A DNA stretch of 64,000 nucleotides from an uncultured Flavobacteriaceae bacterium (GCA_913020295.1 CAJWAA010000013.1:1-64000); one strand, 5' to 3'. Positions 17,443 to 27,262 are shown, counted from the first letter of the stretch. Notes: generated by a model from the letters alone, not told the origin. Program-made: numbers and translations.

Positions 17443-17772
17443 CTACTTTTTATGATCCTCTGTGTCTCTGTGGTAGATCTTATCATTTAACCATTCTTCG
17501 ATAGCAATGGCTTGGGGCTTGGGCAATCGCTCATAAAATTTTGAAACCTCTATTTGCTCTTTGTTTTCGAAGATTTCCTCTAAGCTATCATTGTGGGTAG
17601 CAAATTCATCCAGCTTTTCATGCAATTCTTTTCTAATATCCAAATTGATTTGATTAGATCTTTTGGCAATGATCGATAAAGCCTCATAAATATTTTCAGT
17701 GGGAGCCTCTATTTCCTCTCTGTTATGAGTGGAAGTTGAGATAGAGGCAGAAGAATTTCTATATTTAGTCAT
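17443..17772 (-). CDS. rpoZ: DNA-directed RNA polymerase omega subunit (Bacteroidota type)
   Basis: A 109-residue protein with the omega core APTENIYEALSIIAKRSNQI and a Bacteroidota-type acidic C-terminal extension ending in IEEWLNDKIY. Omega assists assembly of the core polymerase. It lies 15 bp after bamD and 3 bp before coaBC, an order I know from other flavobacteria. Confidence 0.9.
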   Translation of the reverse strand: MTKYRNSSASISTSTHNREEIEAPTENIYEALSIIAKRSNQINLDIRKELHEKLDEFATHNDSLEEIFENKEQIEVSKFYERLPKPQAIAIEEWLNDKIYHRDTEDHKK

Positions 17773-17787
17773 CAGTTGCTTGTGTGT

Positions 17788-18594
17788 TTAATTTACAAAT
17801 GTATTAATTTCTTTTTCGACAGTTTTAATTTTTTTTGACAAGTCTTCCTCGAACAAAGTTTCAGGATAATAACGAGTGATATTATCATGTAATTGTTTGA
17901 GATCCAACAATCTTTGATATTTTTTAGCCTCAACACTGTTCATCGCGATTTCGTAAGAAGCCAAAAACTTAAAATAAAGTGCCTCTTCTCTGTATTTGGA
18001 GCCCACAAACTCAACTACAAAATTATCCAAAGATTTGATTGCAGCCCTATAATCATAAATCGTGTAATATTGTTTGGCAACCTCAAATTCTTTTTTTTCG
18101 ATTTTATTCTGCAACTCACTAATGAGTTGGTTACATTCATCGACAAACTTGGATTTTGGATAATTATTCATGAAAATTTGAAGTTTTTCAATGGCAGTAT
18201 TGGTCTCCTCTTGATCCAAACTATAAACAGGAGACATCATGTAATGGGACTTTGCAGCAAAAAAGCTGGCTTCCTCTAATTTTTGTGATTTAGGGAATGA
18301 TTTAATAAAACTCTCAAACTGATATGAGGCTAAATAATAATTTTTTGTTTGGAAATAAGAATCTGCAAAAAAATATACTAATCTTTCTGCCTGAGGCTTT
18401 CCCCTATATGCTGGCACCAACTGTTCTAGAAGCCTATTGGCCCTTCGATACTCACCACTATTGTAATATTCCTCTGCAGCTTTATATTTAATATTGGTAT
18501 CGTCATTGTTGAGTACTTTTTGATACTCATTACAAGACGTTATTAAAATAAAAAAAAATAATTCAAAAAAAATTAAGTTAATCTTACCAGACAT
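17788..18594 (-). CDS. bamD: Outer membrane protein assembly factor BamD
   Basis: Lipoprotein of the BAM complex that folds outer-membrane beta-barrels. The signal peptide ends in a lipobox ILITSC near residue 21. TPR-like helical repeats follow, including YNSGEYRRANRLLEQLVPAYRG and DSYFQTKNYYLASYQFESF. The 268-residue length fits. It is the first gene of the bamD-rpoZ-coaBC-porD series, so outer-membrane assembly and T9SS components are expressed together. Confidence 0.93.
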   Translation of the reverse strand: MSGKINLIFFELFFFILITSCNEYQKVLNNDDTNIKYKAAEEYYNSGEYRRANRLLEQLVPAYRGKPQAERLVYFFADSYFQTKNYYLASYQFESFIKSFPKSQKLEEASFFAAKSHYMMSPVYSLDQEETNTAIEKLQIFMNNYPKSKFVDECNQLISELQNKIEKKEFEVAKQYYTIYDYRAAIKSLDNFVVEFVGSKYREEALYFKFLASYEIAMNSVEAKKYQRLLDLKQLHDNITRYYPETLFEEDLSKKIKTVEKEINTFVN

Positions 18595-18669
18595 GGCGCG
18601 AAATTAATAAATTATTTAGAGTTTTGATCCACTAATCAAAAACGATAAATTACTAAAATTCAATTATGA

Positions 18670-19563
18670 TCAGTTAAATTGTATATGCAAAAAGTTTTTC
18701 AACTCTTCATTAAGTCTAAGGGACAAATCTTTGGAGGCAACTACCAGAGGAAGCCTTAAGTTATTTTCACAAAGATCCAATGCTTCCATCAAAACTTTAA
18801 TTCCTGCAGGATTTCCCTCCAAGTAAATCATTCGTATCAAATCTAACAAATGATAATGGAGGTAATATGCCTCATCAATTTTTCTCAAAAGACCCTTGTG
18901 AATAACTTTTGAATATTGCTCTGGTACCGCATTTCCAATGACTGAAATAACCCCTTTTGCACCCGCCAAAATCATCGGTAGGGACATTTCATCATCACCC
19001 GATAAAATCAAGAAATTTGACGGACATATTTTTATAAGTGTTTGGGCTTGTTGAAAATCTCCTGAAGCTTCTTTTATTGCAACTATATTTTTAAAATCTG
19101 TAGCCAACCGCAAAACAGTTTCGGGTGCAATATTTACACCGGTTCTCGATGGTACATTGTAAAGGATTACCGGAAGACTTGAATGTGTTGATATGATTTT
19201 GAAATGCTGATAAAGCCCCTCTTGATTGGGTTTGTTGTAGTAGGGTGATACTGAAAGAAGTGCAGAAAATGCCGATAAATCAAACCATTCAAACATTTCT
19301 AAAAGTTCCCAGGTATGATTTCCTCCCAGACCCAGTACAAGGGGCAATCTACCAGAATTGGCATCGATGATATGATCCACCAGGCTAATTTTCTCTTCTT
19401 TGGAAAGTGTAGCGGTTTCAGCTGTAGTTCCCAACACGACAATGAAGTCAACTCCTCCAGCAATTAGATGATCAACAATTACGGGTAGTGCATCAAAATC
19501 AATTGTCCCATTTCTCTTAAACGGAGTAATCATGGCTACGCCATGTCCCTGAATTTCTCTCAT
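18670..19563 (-). CDS. dapA: 4-hydroxy-tetrahydrodipicolinate synthase
   Basis: First committed step of the lysine/diaminopimelate pathway, condensing pyruvate with aspartate semialdehyde. The 297-residue TIM barrel has GTTAETATLSKEEK at the substrate site, the tyrosine in LYNVPSRTG, and the Schiff-base lysine in IVAIKEASGD. Its start overlaps the preceding DUF6913 gene by 4 nt. The dapF epimerase lies 9 kb away. Confidence 0.96.
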   Translation of the reverse strand: MREIQGHGVAMITPFKRNGTIDFDALPVIVDHLIAGGVDFIVVLGTTAETATLSKEEKISLVDHIIDANSGRLPLVLGLGGNHTWELLEMFEWFDLSAFSALLSVSPYYNKPNQEGLYQHFKIISTHSSLPVILYNVPSRTGVNIAPETVLRLATDFKNIVAIKEASGDFQQAQTLIKICPSNFLILSGDDEMSLPMILAGAKGVISVIGNAVPEQYSKVIHKGLLRKIDEAYYLHYHLLDLIRMIYLEGNPAGIKVLMEALDLCENNLRLPLVVASKDLSLRLNEELKNFLHIQFN

Positions 19564-20090
19564 TTCTTATTAGTAAAAAATATTTCCAAGTATTTGATAC
19601 ACTCACTGATAAAAACTTCAATATTTTTGGCATCTACCTCAATAATCAAATCGTTTAATCTATGATCAATACTTTTGAAACCAACACTCAATTTTTTATT
19701 AGATTTTGCACTTAAATATTTAAGGTTAACATCATCTTGATCATAAAAATTTATCAGAACATCTGTTTTCTGTTTACAAAAGTTAACCAAAGTTCCATTT
19801 AAAACTCCCAAAGCAGAAATATTTTTAGAGGTATAGCTTCTGTTAAAATTGGCCTCATTTATTTGTTTTTGGGATTGAAAAAAAGTTAATATTCTCACAT
19901 TTTTTTTTGGAATATTAAAATGATTTCCAATTCTTTGAAAATGCTCCTTGTCAACTCCAAGTCTGTGGTCAAAAATAATAGATATGATGTTTATTTTTTT
20001 TAAACTTCTATTTTTGACACTAACAGCGTTATGTTTGATCGTCTTTCTGTAAACTCGAGTTAAAAGTCTCTTTTTTAACCAATTAAACAT
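19560..20090 (-). CDS. DUF6913-family protein of unknown function
   Basis: A 176-residue basic, probably cytoplasmic protein beginning MFNWLKKRLL; an ATG two codons upstream is also possible. It has no signal peptide or membrane segment. I recognise it as a flavobacterial family found immediately upstream of dapA. The 4-nt stop/start overlap with dapA implies coupled translation. No catalytic motif is visible and I do not propose a function. Confidence 0.75.
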   Translation of the reverse strand: MFNWLKKRLLTRVYRKTIKHNAVSVKNRSLKKINIISIIFDHRLGVDKEHFQRIGNHFNIPKKNVRILTFFQSQKQINEANFNRSYTSKNISALGVLNGTLVNFCKQKTDVLINFYDQDDVNLKYLSAKSNKKLSVGFKSIDHRLNDLIIEVDAKNIEVFISECIKYLEIFFTNKK

Positions 20091-20183
20091 AATCAAAATT
20101 AAATATTAACCAAATTCAAAAATTAAAAATTATTTTATATCAATTTATTATGCAAAATGTTATAAATAAAACAAACCATAAAA

Positions 20184-22181
20184 TTAAGGTTCGATCATAT
20201 TGAAAAAAGTGGACTCGTCAAGGATAGTAATTCCCAATTTTTCAGCTTTCTTTTTTTTACTGGGTCCCATCCCTTCCCCCGCTACCAAATAACTTGTTTT
20301 GGAGGAAATAGAACTCATCACTGTACCTCCTGTAGATTCAATTTTTTCTTTTAAATCCTCTCTGGAAGTAGTTTTGAACACCCCGGAAATAACAAATTTT
20401 TTATTTTCAAATAAGGAATTGGTTATTGTTATTTTATTTAGGGATTCAAAATGTAATCCTTGCGATCTCAATCGATCTATTAACAAGATATTTCGGTGAT
20501 CACTGAAATAATCAATTAAACTTTGAGCGATACGATCACCAATCTCATCCACTTCAATAAATTGTTCGCGTGTGGCCTCCCTCATGTTATCAATAGACTC
20601 AAAAGCCTTTACCAATTTTTTGGCAACTGCTTCCCCAACATATCTGATACCTAATCCTAACAATACTTTTGTAAAAGGTTTGCTTTTTGAGGCCTCAACA
20701 CCTTGAAGCAAGTTGTCTACAGATTTTTCAGCCATTCGTTCCAAGTGGAGAAGTTTTTCACGATCTAAAAAATACAGATCTCCAACGTTTTCAATAAGAC
20801 CATTTTGATAGAGTAATAATACCGTTTCGCTTCCCAAGCCATCTATATCCATTGCTTTTCGTGAAATGAAATGCTGAATTTTTCCTACAATCTGAGGAGA
20901 GCAATCGTATTGATTTTTACAATAATGTTGTGCTTCTCCTTTTTCTTTAACTAATTTATGTTCGCACTCTGGACAATGCGTAATAAAAATTATTTCTGCG
21001 GATTTAGGAGGACGATTTTCTGATTTAACCCCCACGATCTTGGGGATAATTTCTCCACCCTTTTCGATATAAACACCATCTCCAATTCTGAGGGCCAACT
21101 TTTCAATTTGATCTGCATTGTGTAATGAAGCTCGCTTGACTATAGTTCCCGATAGAAGTACAGGACTGAGATTGGCTACCGGTGTAATGGCCCCGGTTCG
21201 TCCTATCTGATAATTTACCGATCTTAATTCGGTAAGCGCACGCACTGCTTGAAATTTGTAGGCTATTGCCCAACGTGGTGATTTCGCCGTATATCCAAGT
21301 TTGTCCTGTTGGTCAAAACGGTTGATCTTGATCACCACCCCATCTATTTCGTATGGCAAACCAATCCTGTTTTGGTCCCAGTGATCTAAATAACTAAAAA
21401 CCTCTTCGATAGTAGAGGCTAAAATTGATGTCGGAGGAACCTTGAAGCCCCAAGATCTGGCTTTTTCCAATCCTTCCATTTGAGATCTGATACTCAACTC
21501 CTCCCCTGCCAATGCGAATAATAAGCACTCCAATGGTCGTTCTGCTACCTGTCTACTGTTCTGAAGCTTAAGTGATCCAGAAGCAGTATTCCTTGGATTC
21601 ATAAAAGGCTCTTCACCCATCTTAATCCGCTGATCATTAATGGCTTTAAAACCATCGTAAGGCAAAACAATTTCGCCTCTAATTTCAAAAAAATCAGGAT
21701 AATCACCTTTCAATTTCAATGGAATAGTTGGAATCGTTCTAAGATTCAGTGAAACATCATCACCCTGAGCACCGTCCCCTCTTGTTACACCTCTTAGAAA
21801 CTTACCCCTCTCGTATGTAAGGCTAATAGATGCTCCATCATACTTTAATTCACAAGTAAATTCAAATTTTTCATCACCCAATGCCTTTTCAAGCCGACTT
21901 ACCCATTGCAATAGTTCCTCCTTGGAATATGTATTCGAAAGAGAATACATCGGGTAGCGATGGACTTGGGTTTTGAACTTTTTAGTTAAACCACCTCCCA
22001 CTCTTTGGGTTGGAGAATTGGGATCAAAAAATTCAGGGTGTTGACGCTCTAATTCTATGAGTGTATTTAGCATTTGGTCAAATTCAAAATCACTGATCTT
22101 AGGAGCATCTTCCATGTAATATAGATAATTGTGCTCGTGTAACAAATCCCTTAGGTCCTTGATTTTATCTCTGATGTCCAT
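20184..22181 (-). CDS. ligA: NAD-dependent DNA ligase
   Basis: Seals nicks in replication and repair, using NAD+. The 665 residues show the full order: Ia domain, adenylation domain with the nucleophilic lysine in CELKYDGAS (about residue 115), OB fold, a four-cysteine zinc finger (CPEC with later CKNQYDC), helix-hairpin-helix repeats (GLGIRYVGEAVAKKL) and a C-terminal BRCT domain (FVISGVFKTTSREDLK). Its ATG directly abuts the prmC stop codon, so the two genes are one operon. Confidence 0.97.
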   Translation of the reverse strand: MDIRDKIKDLRDLLHEHNYLYYMEDAPKISDFEFDQMLNTLIELERQHPEFFDPNSPTQRVGGGLTKKFKTQVHRYPMYSLSNTYSKEELLQWVSRLEKALGDEKFEFTCELKYDGASISLTYERGKFLRGVTRGDGAQGDDVSLNLRTIPTIPLKLKGDYPDFFEIRGEIVLPYDGFKAINDQRIKMGEEPFMNPRNTASGSLKLQNSRQVAERPLECLLFALAGEELSIRSQMEGLEKARSWGFKVPPTSILASTIEEVFSYLDHWDQNRIGLPYEIDGVVIKINRFDQQDKLGYTAKSPRWAIAYKFQAVRALTELRSVNYQIGRTGAITPVANLSPVLLSGTIVKRASLHNADQIEKLALRIGDGVYIEKGGEIIPKIVGVKSENRPPKSAEIIFITHCPECEHKLVKEKGEAQHYCKNQYDCSPQIVGKIQHFISRKAMDIDGLGSETVLLLYQNGLIENVGDLYFLDREKLLHLERMAEKSVDNLLQGVEASKSKPFTKVLLGLGIRYVGEAVAKKLVKAFESIDNMREATREQFIEVDEIGDRIAQSLIDYFSDHRNILLIDRLRSQGLHFESLNKITITNSLFENKKFVISGVFKTTSREDLKEKIESTGGTVMSSISSKTSYLVAGEGMGPSKKKKAEKLGITILDESTFFNMIEP

Positions 22182-23033
22182 TTATGATTTAACCGCTTTT
22201 AACATTCTATTTTTTCCAAAAATATCATTTCTAACTTCAATATCCTTAAAAGTACCGGTTTTAATGAAAGCTAAGAGATCCTTTATGTATTTTGGATTGA
22301 TCTCTAAGTAAAAACATCCATTAGCCTTTAGACAAGCGTTAGCCAAAAAAATTATTTTTTTGTAAAAATAGAGTGGCTCCCCATTAGGGGTAAATAGAGC
22401 CAAATGAGGCTCATGATCCAGAACATTTGGTAACATTTCCTTTTTTTCGTTGGGTTCGATGTAAGGCGGATTAGAAATAATAAGATCTAAAGGCTTGTGC
22501 CAATTCTCCAACCTACAAATATCTTGGTGTACAAAATCAATTTCTGAATTGTGTAAAAAAGCATTTTTTTGAGCAACCTGTAGGGCAGCTTTTGATACGT
22601 CTAATGCCTCAATTTTAAATTTTCTTTGCTCTTTTGCTAAACTTATGGCAATGCAACCACTACCTGTTCCCAGTTCCAATACATGACAATGATGTTCTAC
22701 ATCTTTATAATCACTTAGAACCCATTTGACCAACTCTTCAGTTTCCTGACGAGGTATTAAAACATGTTCGTCCACATAAAATGTTCTTCCAAAGAAATAA
22801 GATTCATTTAATATATATTGAATAGGCCTGAATTTTTTTAACTCATTTAAAGCTATGGTTAATTGTTGTAATTCTTCATAGTTGAGCCGATAATCAGGAT
22901 TCATAATTAGAAAGGTTGGTGGCCATTGAAAATAAAAATGCGTCAATCGACTATAAAACGAAGTGATCTCAGATTTTGGATATTGGTTTTTTAAAGAAGA
23001 ATTAAATTTATATCTGAATTCATTTAATAGCAT
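22182..23033 (-). CDS. prmC: Peptide chain release factor N5-glutamine methyltransferase
   Basis: Methylates the GGQ glutamine of release factors using S-adenosylmethionine. The N-terminal helical domain is followed by a Rossmann methyltransferase with ELGTGSGCIAISLA (SAM binding) and the catalytic NPPY in LIISNPPYIEP. I chose the ATG at 23033 (MLLNEFRY); one seven codons upstream is possible. The stop codon is directly followed by the ligA start codon. ribD is divergent, 63 bp away. Confidence 0.95.
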   Translation of the reverse strand: MLLNEFRYKFNSSLKNQYPKSEITSFYSRLTHFYFQWPPTFLIMNPDYRLNYEELQQLTIALNELKKFRPIQYILNESYFFGRTFYVDEHVLIPRQETEELVKWVLSDYKDVEHHCHVLELGTGSGCIAISLAKEQRKFKIEALDVSKAALQVAQKNAFLHNSEIDFVHQDICRLENWHKPLDLIISNPPYIEPNEKKEMLPNVLDHEPHLALFTPNGEPLYFYKKIIFLANACLKANGCFYLEINPKYIKDLLAFIKTGTFKDIEVRNDIFGKNRMLKAVKS

Positions 23034-23061
23034 ATGTAAAATTAACACAATCATTTTTGAC

Positions 23062-23069
23062 TAAATTTG
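23062..23069 (+). promoter_or_regulatory. -7 promoter element upstream of ribD
   Basis: TAAATTTG, a perfect match to TAnnTTTG, 27 bp before the ribD ATG in the short divergent gap with prmC. No convincing -33 TTG is seen. Confidence 0.4.
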
Positions 23070-23096
23070 ATGTTCGATTAGAATTTGCTTTGAAAA

Positions 23097-24104
23097 ATGA
23101 GTGATACCCGTTTTATGCAACGAAGTCTAATGCTCGCCAAAAAGGGTTTGGGATATACCTATCCAAACCCATTGGTGGGCTGTGTGATTGTTCATGAGGA
23201 TAGAGTCATTGCAGAAGGTTGGCACAAAAAGGCAGGAGAAAACCATGCTGAAAGGGAGGCTATTCTGAAAGTAAAAGATTCAACACTATTGCTTAATAGT
23301 ACACTTTATGTAAACCTAGAGCCCTGCGATCACCATGGAAAGACACCTCCCTGTACAGATCTAATCTTAGAAAAAAAAATACCAAGAGTAATTATTGGAT
23401 GTCTCGATCAAAACAAAAAAGTTTTGGGCAAAGGTCTCAAAAGACTTCAAGAAGGGGGGTGCGAGGTTAAAATTGGAGTTTTAGACTACGAATGTCAAAG
23501 TCTAAATTGTCGTTTTTTTAGTTTTCATCAAAAAAAACGGCCCTATGTCATATTGAAATGGGCCGAAAGTAATGACGGTTTTATCGCCCCAAATGAATCT
23601 CACAAGGAATACTGGTTAACCGATCCAATGTCAAAACAACTTGTTCACCAATGGAGAAGCCAAGAACAAGCCATAATGATCGGTGTGCAAACAGCACTAA
23701 ATGACAACCCGAAATTAAACACACGATTGTGGAAGGGAAATAATCCCATCGCGGTGGTTATTGACCCTCAACAAAGATTATCTAAATATATTGGAAATTT
23801 AAATTTAAAAAGTAATGAATTTATTACCATTAGAGATTTAGATAAAAGATCAGAGAACAACCCACTAGCAGCAAGAGAAATTTTAGATCAACTTAGTGAG
23901 AAGAAATTACAATCTGTCATAATTGAAGGAGGGACCAAAACCCTTCAACATTTTATCGATGCTAATTTATGGGACGAGGCGAGAATTTTTATCACTAAAG
24001 CAAAATTAAAATCAGGTCTTAAAGGTCCAAACATCAATAGAAGTTTGATTCATAATTCGACCAAGATCAATGAAGACATACTCATAACACTTTACAGAGA
24101 TTGA
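23097..24104 (+). CDS. ribD: Bifunctional diaminohydroxyphosphoribosylaminopyrimidine deaminase / reductase
   Basis: Second and third steps of riboflavin synthesis. The N-terminal deaminase domain (about residues 1-145) carries the zinc motif HAEREAI and EPCDHHGKTPPC. The C-terminal reductase domain (from RPYVILKWAES) has the NADPH-binding IIEGGTKTLQHF. The 335-residue length is usual. Its end overlaps the convergent thioesterase gene by 13 nt. Confidence 0.96.
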   Translation: MSDTRFMQRSLMLAKKGLGYTYPNPLVGCVIVHEDRVIAEGWHKKAGENHAEREAILKVKDSTLLLNSTLYVNLEPCDHHGKTPPCTDLILEKKIPRVIIGCLDQNKKVLGKGLKRLQEGGCEVKIGVLDYECQSLNCRFFSFHQKKRPYVILKWAESNDGFIAPNESHKEYWLTDPMSKQLVHQWRSQEQAIMIGVQTALNDNPKLNTRLWKGNNPIAVVIDPQQRLSKYIGNLNLKSNEFITIRDLDKRSENNPLAAREILDQLSEKKLQSVIIEGGTKTLQHFIDANLWDEARIFITKAKLKSGLKGPNINRSLIHNSTKINEDILITLYRD

Positions 24105-24496
24105 ATGATCTCTAAAAGTTCCTGAGGACATCTTACTGGTAGTTTTGCTTTTCTTTTTAAAAAAGCCAATGTAGTAGAACCAGAAGCAAGCTCTTTTTGG
24201 GACTCATTTACAATAATATAATTTATATTAATGGTTGCCTTGGGGATTTCATGAATCGATAATTTAATCCTCAATAAATCTTCAAAAAATGCCGGTGATT
24301 TATATTTAATATTAGCTGAAATAACTGGCATTACTATACCTTGCTTCTCTAATTTTGTGTAGGAAAAACCTATTGAATTAAGCCACTCTATTCTGGCCAA
24401 TTCAAAATAATTAAGATAATTGCTGTGGTGTGCAAATCCCATTTGATCTGTTTCTGAATATCTTATTCTGAAGGTTTTTGTAGTGTATTTTATCAA
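24092..24496 (-). CDS. Acyl-CoA thioesterase, YbgC/FadM-like
   Basis: A 134-residue single hot-dog domain. The motif YSETDQMGFAHHSNYLNYF contains the catalytic aspartate position of the 4-hydroxybenzoyl-CoA thioesterase group, and RIEWLNSIGFSY follows as in YbgC-like enzymes. The substrate is probably an acyl-CoA, but which one cannot be told. It is convergent with ribD and divergent from dnaA. Confidence 0.9.
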   Translation of the reverse strand: MIKYTTKTFRIRYSETDQMGFAHHSNYLNYFELARIEWLNSIGFSYTKLEKQGIVMPVISANIKYKSPAFFEDLLRIKLSIHEIPKATININYIIVNESQKELASGSTTLAFLKRKAKLPVRCPQELLEIIQSL

Positions 24497-24672
24497 GTTT
24501 AATCAATTAAAGTTGTTGTAATTTAGTGTCTCTTAATTTCAAAAAAAAAAATTAAAAAATCAACCCAAAAAAATATTTTTTTTTAGATATTTATTTCAAT
24601 ATTTGCACTGTAGTCAAGTACCCACCTACAAACTGTAATCCTAAATGAAAAAATCAATATTTTAAAACTTGA

Positions 24673-26100
24673 ATGGAGGTCTCTGCTGAAAAAATCTGGA
24701 ACAATTGCTTGATCTTCATCAGGGATAATATTCAGCAACAGGCATATAAAACATGGTTTGAGCCAATCGTCCCACTAAAGACTACCGAAAACTCTCTCAG
24801 CATTCAGGTTCCAAGTAAATTTTTTTATGAATGGCTCGAGGAGCACTATGTGAAAATTCTTAAAGTAGCACTAACACGTGAGTTAGGAGATGAGGCAAGA
24901 TTGATCTACGTAATCAAAATGGAAAATACTTTTGGAAACAAAACTCCGTTTACAGAAAGTATTCCTAGTAGTAACCAATCCGGTGTTAATGCTCAGCAAG
25001 TAGATGCTCCACTTGAAGCTTATTCCAGCGAGCTAAAAAATCCATTCGTCATTCCTGGAATCAGAAATCTTCAAATAGAATCTCAACTCAACCCAAACTA
25101 TAATTTTGAGAATTTTTTAGAAGGTGACTCTAACAGACTCGCACGATCTGCTGGAGTAGCTGTTTCCAAAAAACCTGGAGGAACCTCCTTCAACCCATTA
25201 ATGATCTTTGGAGGGGTTGGTTTAGGTAAAACCCACCTGGCCCATGCAATAGGGGTTGAAATCAAAAATAAATATCCTGACAAAACTGTACTCTATATCT
25301 CTGCTGAAAAATTCACTCAGCAATATATAGAGTCTGTTAAGAAAAATTCACGCAATGATTTTATCCACTTTTATCAAGTGATCGATATCCTCATCATTGA
25401 TGATGTTCAGTTTTTTTCCGGCAAGTCAGGCACCCAAGACGTATTCTTTCACATTTTCAACCATCTACACCAAAATGGAAAACAAGTTATAATCACTTCT
25501 GATAAAGCGCCTGTAGATATGCAAGACATTGAGCAGCGTTTACTTTCCCGATTCAAATGGGGGCTCTCTGCTGAACTTCAAACCCCCGATCTGGAAACTA
25601 GAATTTCCATTCTTAAAAATAAAATGTTTAGAGACGGCTTAAGTATTGATGACCACATCATAGAATACGTCGCAAAAAACATTAAGACCAACGTTAGAGA
25701 ACTAGAAGGTGCTATTATTTCATTGATTGCTCAATCCTCCTTCAATAGAGTGGAGATCAACTTGGAATTAGCCAAAGAGATTGTAAATAAATTTGTTAAA
25801 AATACTAAGCGGGAAGTATCCATTGACTATATTCAAAAAGTAGTTTCGGAATACTTCCAAATGGATGTTGCCACCCTTCAATCAAAAACTAGAAAAAGGC
25901 ACATTGTTCAAGCCCGTCAGCTGGCCATGTATTTTGCTAAAAAATTTACCAAAGCTTCGCTTGCAAGCATTGGGTCTCAGATCGGTAAAAGAGATCACGC
26001 AACAGTTCTTCACGCATGTAAAACTGTAGATAACCTAAGCTTCACCGATAAACAATTCAGGAAATACGTTGAAGACCTCAACCAAAAGCTCTCTCTTTAA
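24673..26100 (+). CDS. dnaA: Chromosomal replication initiator protein DnaA
   Basis: AAA+ initiator that binds oriC and opens DNA. The 475 residues give domain I (IWNNCLIFIRDNIQQQAYKTW), a short domain II linker, the AAA+ domain with Walker A GGVGLGKTHLAHA and Walker B DILIIDDVQFF, and the DNA-binding domain IV with signature IGKRDHATVLHACKT. I saw no cluster of DnaA boxes in the 176-bp upstream gap. It is followed by a phosphatase and a short methylase gene, a conserved Bacteroidota order. Confidence 0.98.
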   Translation: MEVSAEKIWNNCLIFIRDNIQQQAYKTWFEPIVPLKTTENSLSIQVPSKFFYEWLEEHYVKILKVALTRELGDEARLIYVIKMENTFGNKTPFTESIPSSNQSGVNAQQVDAPLEAYSSELKNPFVIPGIRNLQIESQLNPNYNFENFLEGDSNRLARSAGVAVSKKPGGTSFNPLMIFGGVGLGKTHLAHAIGVEIKNKYPDKTVLYISAEKFTQQYIESVKKNSRNDFIHFYQVIDILIIDDVQFFSGKSGTQDVFFHIFNHLHQNGKQVIITSDKAPVDMQDIEQRLLSRFKWGLSAELQTPDLETRISILKNKMFRDGLSIDDHIIEYVAKNIKTNVRELEGAIISLIAQSSFNRVEINLELAKEIVNKFVKNTKREVSIDYIQKVVSEYFQMDVATLQSKTRKRHIVQARQLAMYFAKKFTKASLASIGSQIGKRDHATVLHACKTVDNLSFTDKQFRKYVEDLNQKLSL

Positions 26101-26109
26101 CCACTAAAA

Positions 26110-26559
26110 GTGAAAATATCTATTTTAATGGTTTGCCTGGGAAACATTTGTCGTTCTCCACTGGCAGAGGGTATTTTGAAAAATAAATTACCCAAAAATA
26201 ACTTTAGAGTAGACTCTGCGGGAACCGCTGGCTATCATATCGGTCGAGCTCCAGATATCAGAAGTATCAAAATTGCAGCACAAAATGGAATTGATATCAG
26301 CAATCAAAAAGCCAGAAAATTCATCCCAGATGATTTTGATCGGTTCGATAAAATCTTTGCAATGGATAGTAGCATTCTTAATCATATCAAAAAAATGGCT
26401 CAGACTTCGAATGATTTAACCAAAGTGGGCTTATTATTGGTAAATGAAGATGTTCCCGATCCATATTACGGAAACATAAATAGTTTTAAAAAGATTTATC
26501 ATCTCATTGATCGAGCCTGTGAAGAATTGAGCGACAAACTTCAAAAAATGCAGTCATGA
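26110..26559 (+). CDS. Low-molecular-weight protein-tyrosine phosphatase
   Basis: A 149-residue cytoplasmic phosphatase. The CX5R active site is CLGNICRSPLAEG near residues 9-21, and the general-acid aspartate is in VPDPYYG. The start is GTG at 26110, 9 bp after the dnaA stop. The end overlaps the next gene by 4 nt. Its targets may be tyrosine kinases of polysaccharide export, but nothing nearby shows this. Confidence 0.94.
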   Translation: MKISILMVCLGNICRSPLAEGILKNKLPKNNFRVDSAGTAGYHIGRAPDIRSIKIAAQNGIDISNQKARKFIPDDFDRFDKIFAMDSSILNHIKKMAQTSNDLTKVGLLLVNEDVPDPYYGNINSFKKIYHLIDRACEELSDKLQKMQS

Positions 26560-27260
26560 ACCCTACCTTATATCTCATTCCAAGTCCTTTGGGCAAGGAA
26601 TTCAATCAAGACGATTTTCCTAAACAGATAAAATCCATTATCGAAAAATTGGATTATTTCATCGTAGAAAATGAAAAAGAAGCACGGAGATTTATTAAAA
26701 ATATAACACCTGAAAAAAAACAATCCACCCTAAAACTATTCCCACTCAATAAACATACTTCTGCAGAGGCAATAGATAACTATTTGAACCCCTGTTTAGA
26801 TGGGAATGATATGGGTTTAATTTCCGATGCAGGCTGTCCAGGTATTGCCGATCCAGGAGCAGTAATTTTGCAAAAAGCCCATCCAATGAACATTATGGTA
26901 AAACCCTTGGTTGGTCCATCATCTATACTTTTGGCCATGATGAGTTCCTCACTTAATGGTCAGAATTTTGCCTTTAACGGCTATATTCCCATCGACAAAA
27001 ACGATAGAAGAAAGGCTTTAAAAACTTTAGAGAATAGATCACAAAAATTAGATCAAAGTCAAATCTTTATGGAAACACCCTACCGAAATGAAAAACTTTT
27101 GGAAGATTTAAAACATGTCCTCGATAAGGAAACAAAACTTTGTATTGCCTACGATCTTACACAGCCAGGAGAATTTATCAAAACAATGAGCATGTCACAA
27201 TGGAAAAAAACAAACATCAATTTCCATAAAAAACCGGCCATATTTGTCATCCAAAAATAA
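26556..27260 (+). CDS. RsmI-like SAM-dependent methyltransferase (tetrapyrrole methylase fold)
   Basis: A 234-residue protein of the tetrapyrrole methylase superfamily, shorter than classical RsmI. The N-terminus TLYLIPSPLG, GLISDAGCPGIADPG (SAM-binding glycine-rich loop) and PLVGPSSILLAMMSSSLNGQ are the expected motifs. RsmI 2'-O-methylates C1402 of 16S rRNA; whether this short form does so is unknown. It overlaps the phosphatase gene by 4 nt, in the dnaA operon. Confidence 0.88.
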   Translation: MNPTLYLIPSPLGKEFNQDDFPKQIKSIIEKLDYFIVENEKEARRFIKNITPEKKQSTLKLFPLNKHTSAEAIDNYLNPCLDGNDMGLISDAGCPGIADPGAVILQKAHPMNIMVKPLVGPSSILLAMMSSSLNGQNFAFNGYIPIDKNDRRKALKTLENRSQKLDQSQIFMETPYRNEKLLEDLKHVLDKETKLCIAYDLTQPGEFIKTMSMSQWKKTNINFHKKPAIFVIQK

Positions 27261-27262
27261 AT

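Noticed and set aside
17893-18279. Plus-strand ORF of 128 codons in bamD
   Set aside because: Antisense shadow of bamD with no recognisable features.
24497-24672. Possible replication origin upstream of dnaA
   Set aside because: The 176 bp is AT-rich but I found no cluster of DnaA boxes. A TTATCCAC match lies inside dnaA only once and is probably chance. In many Bacteroidota the origin is not next to dnaA.
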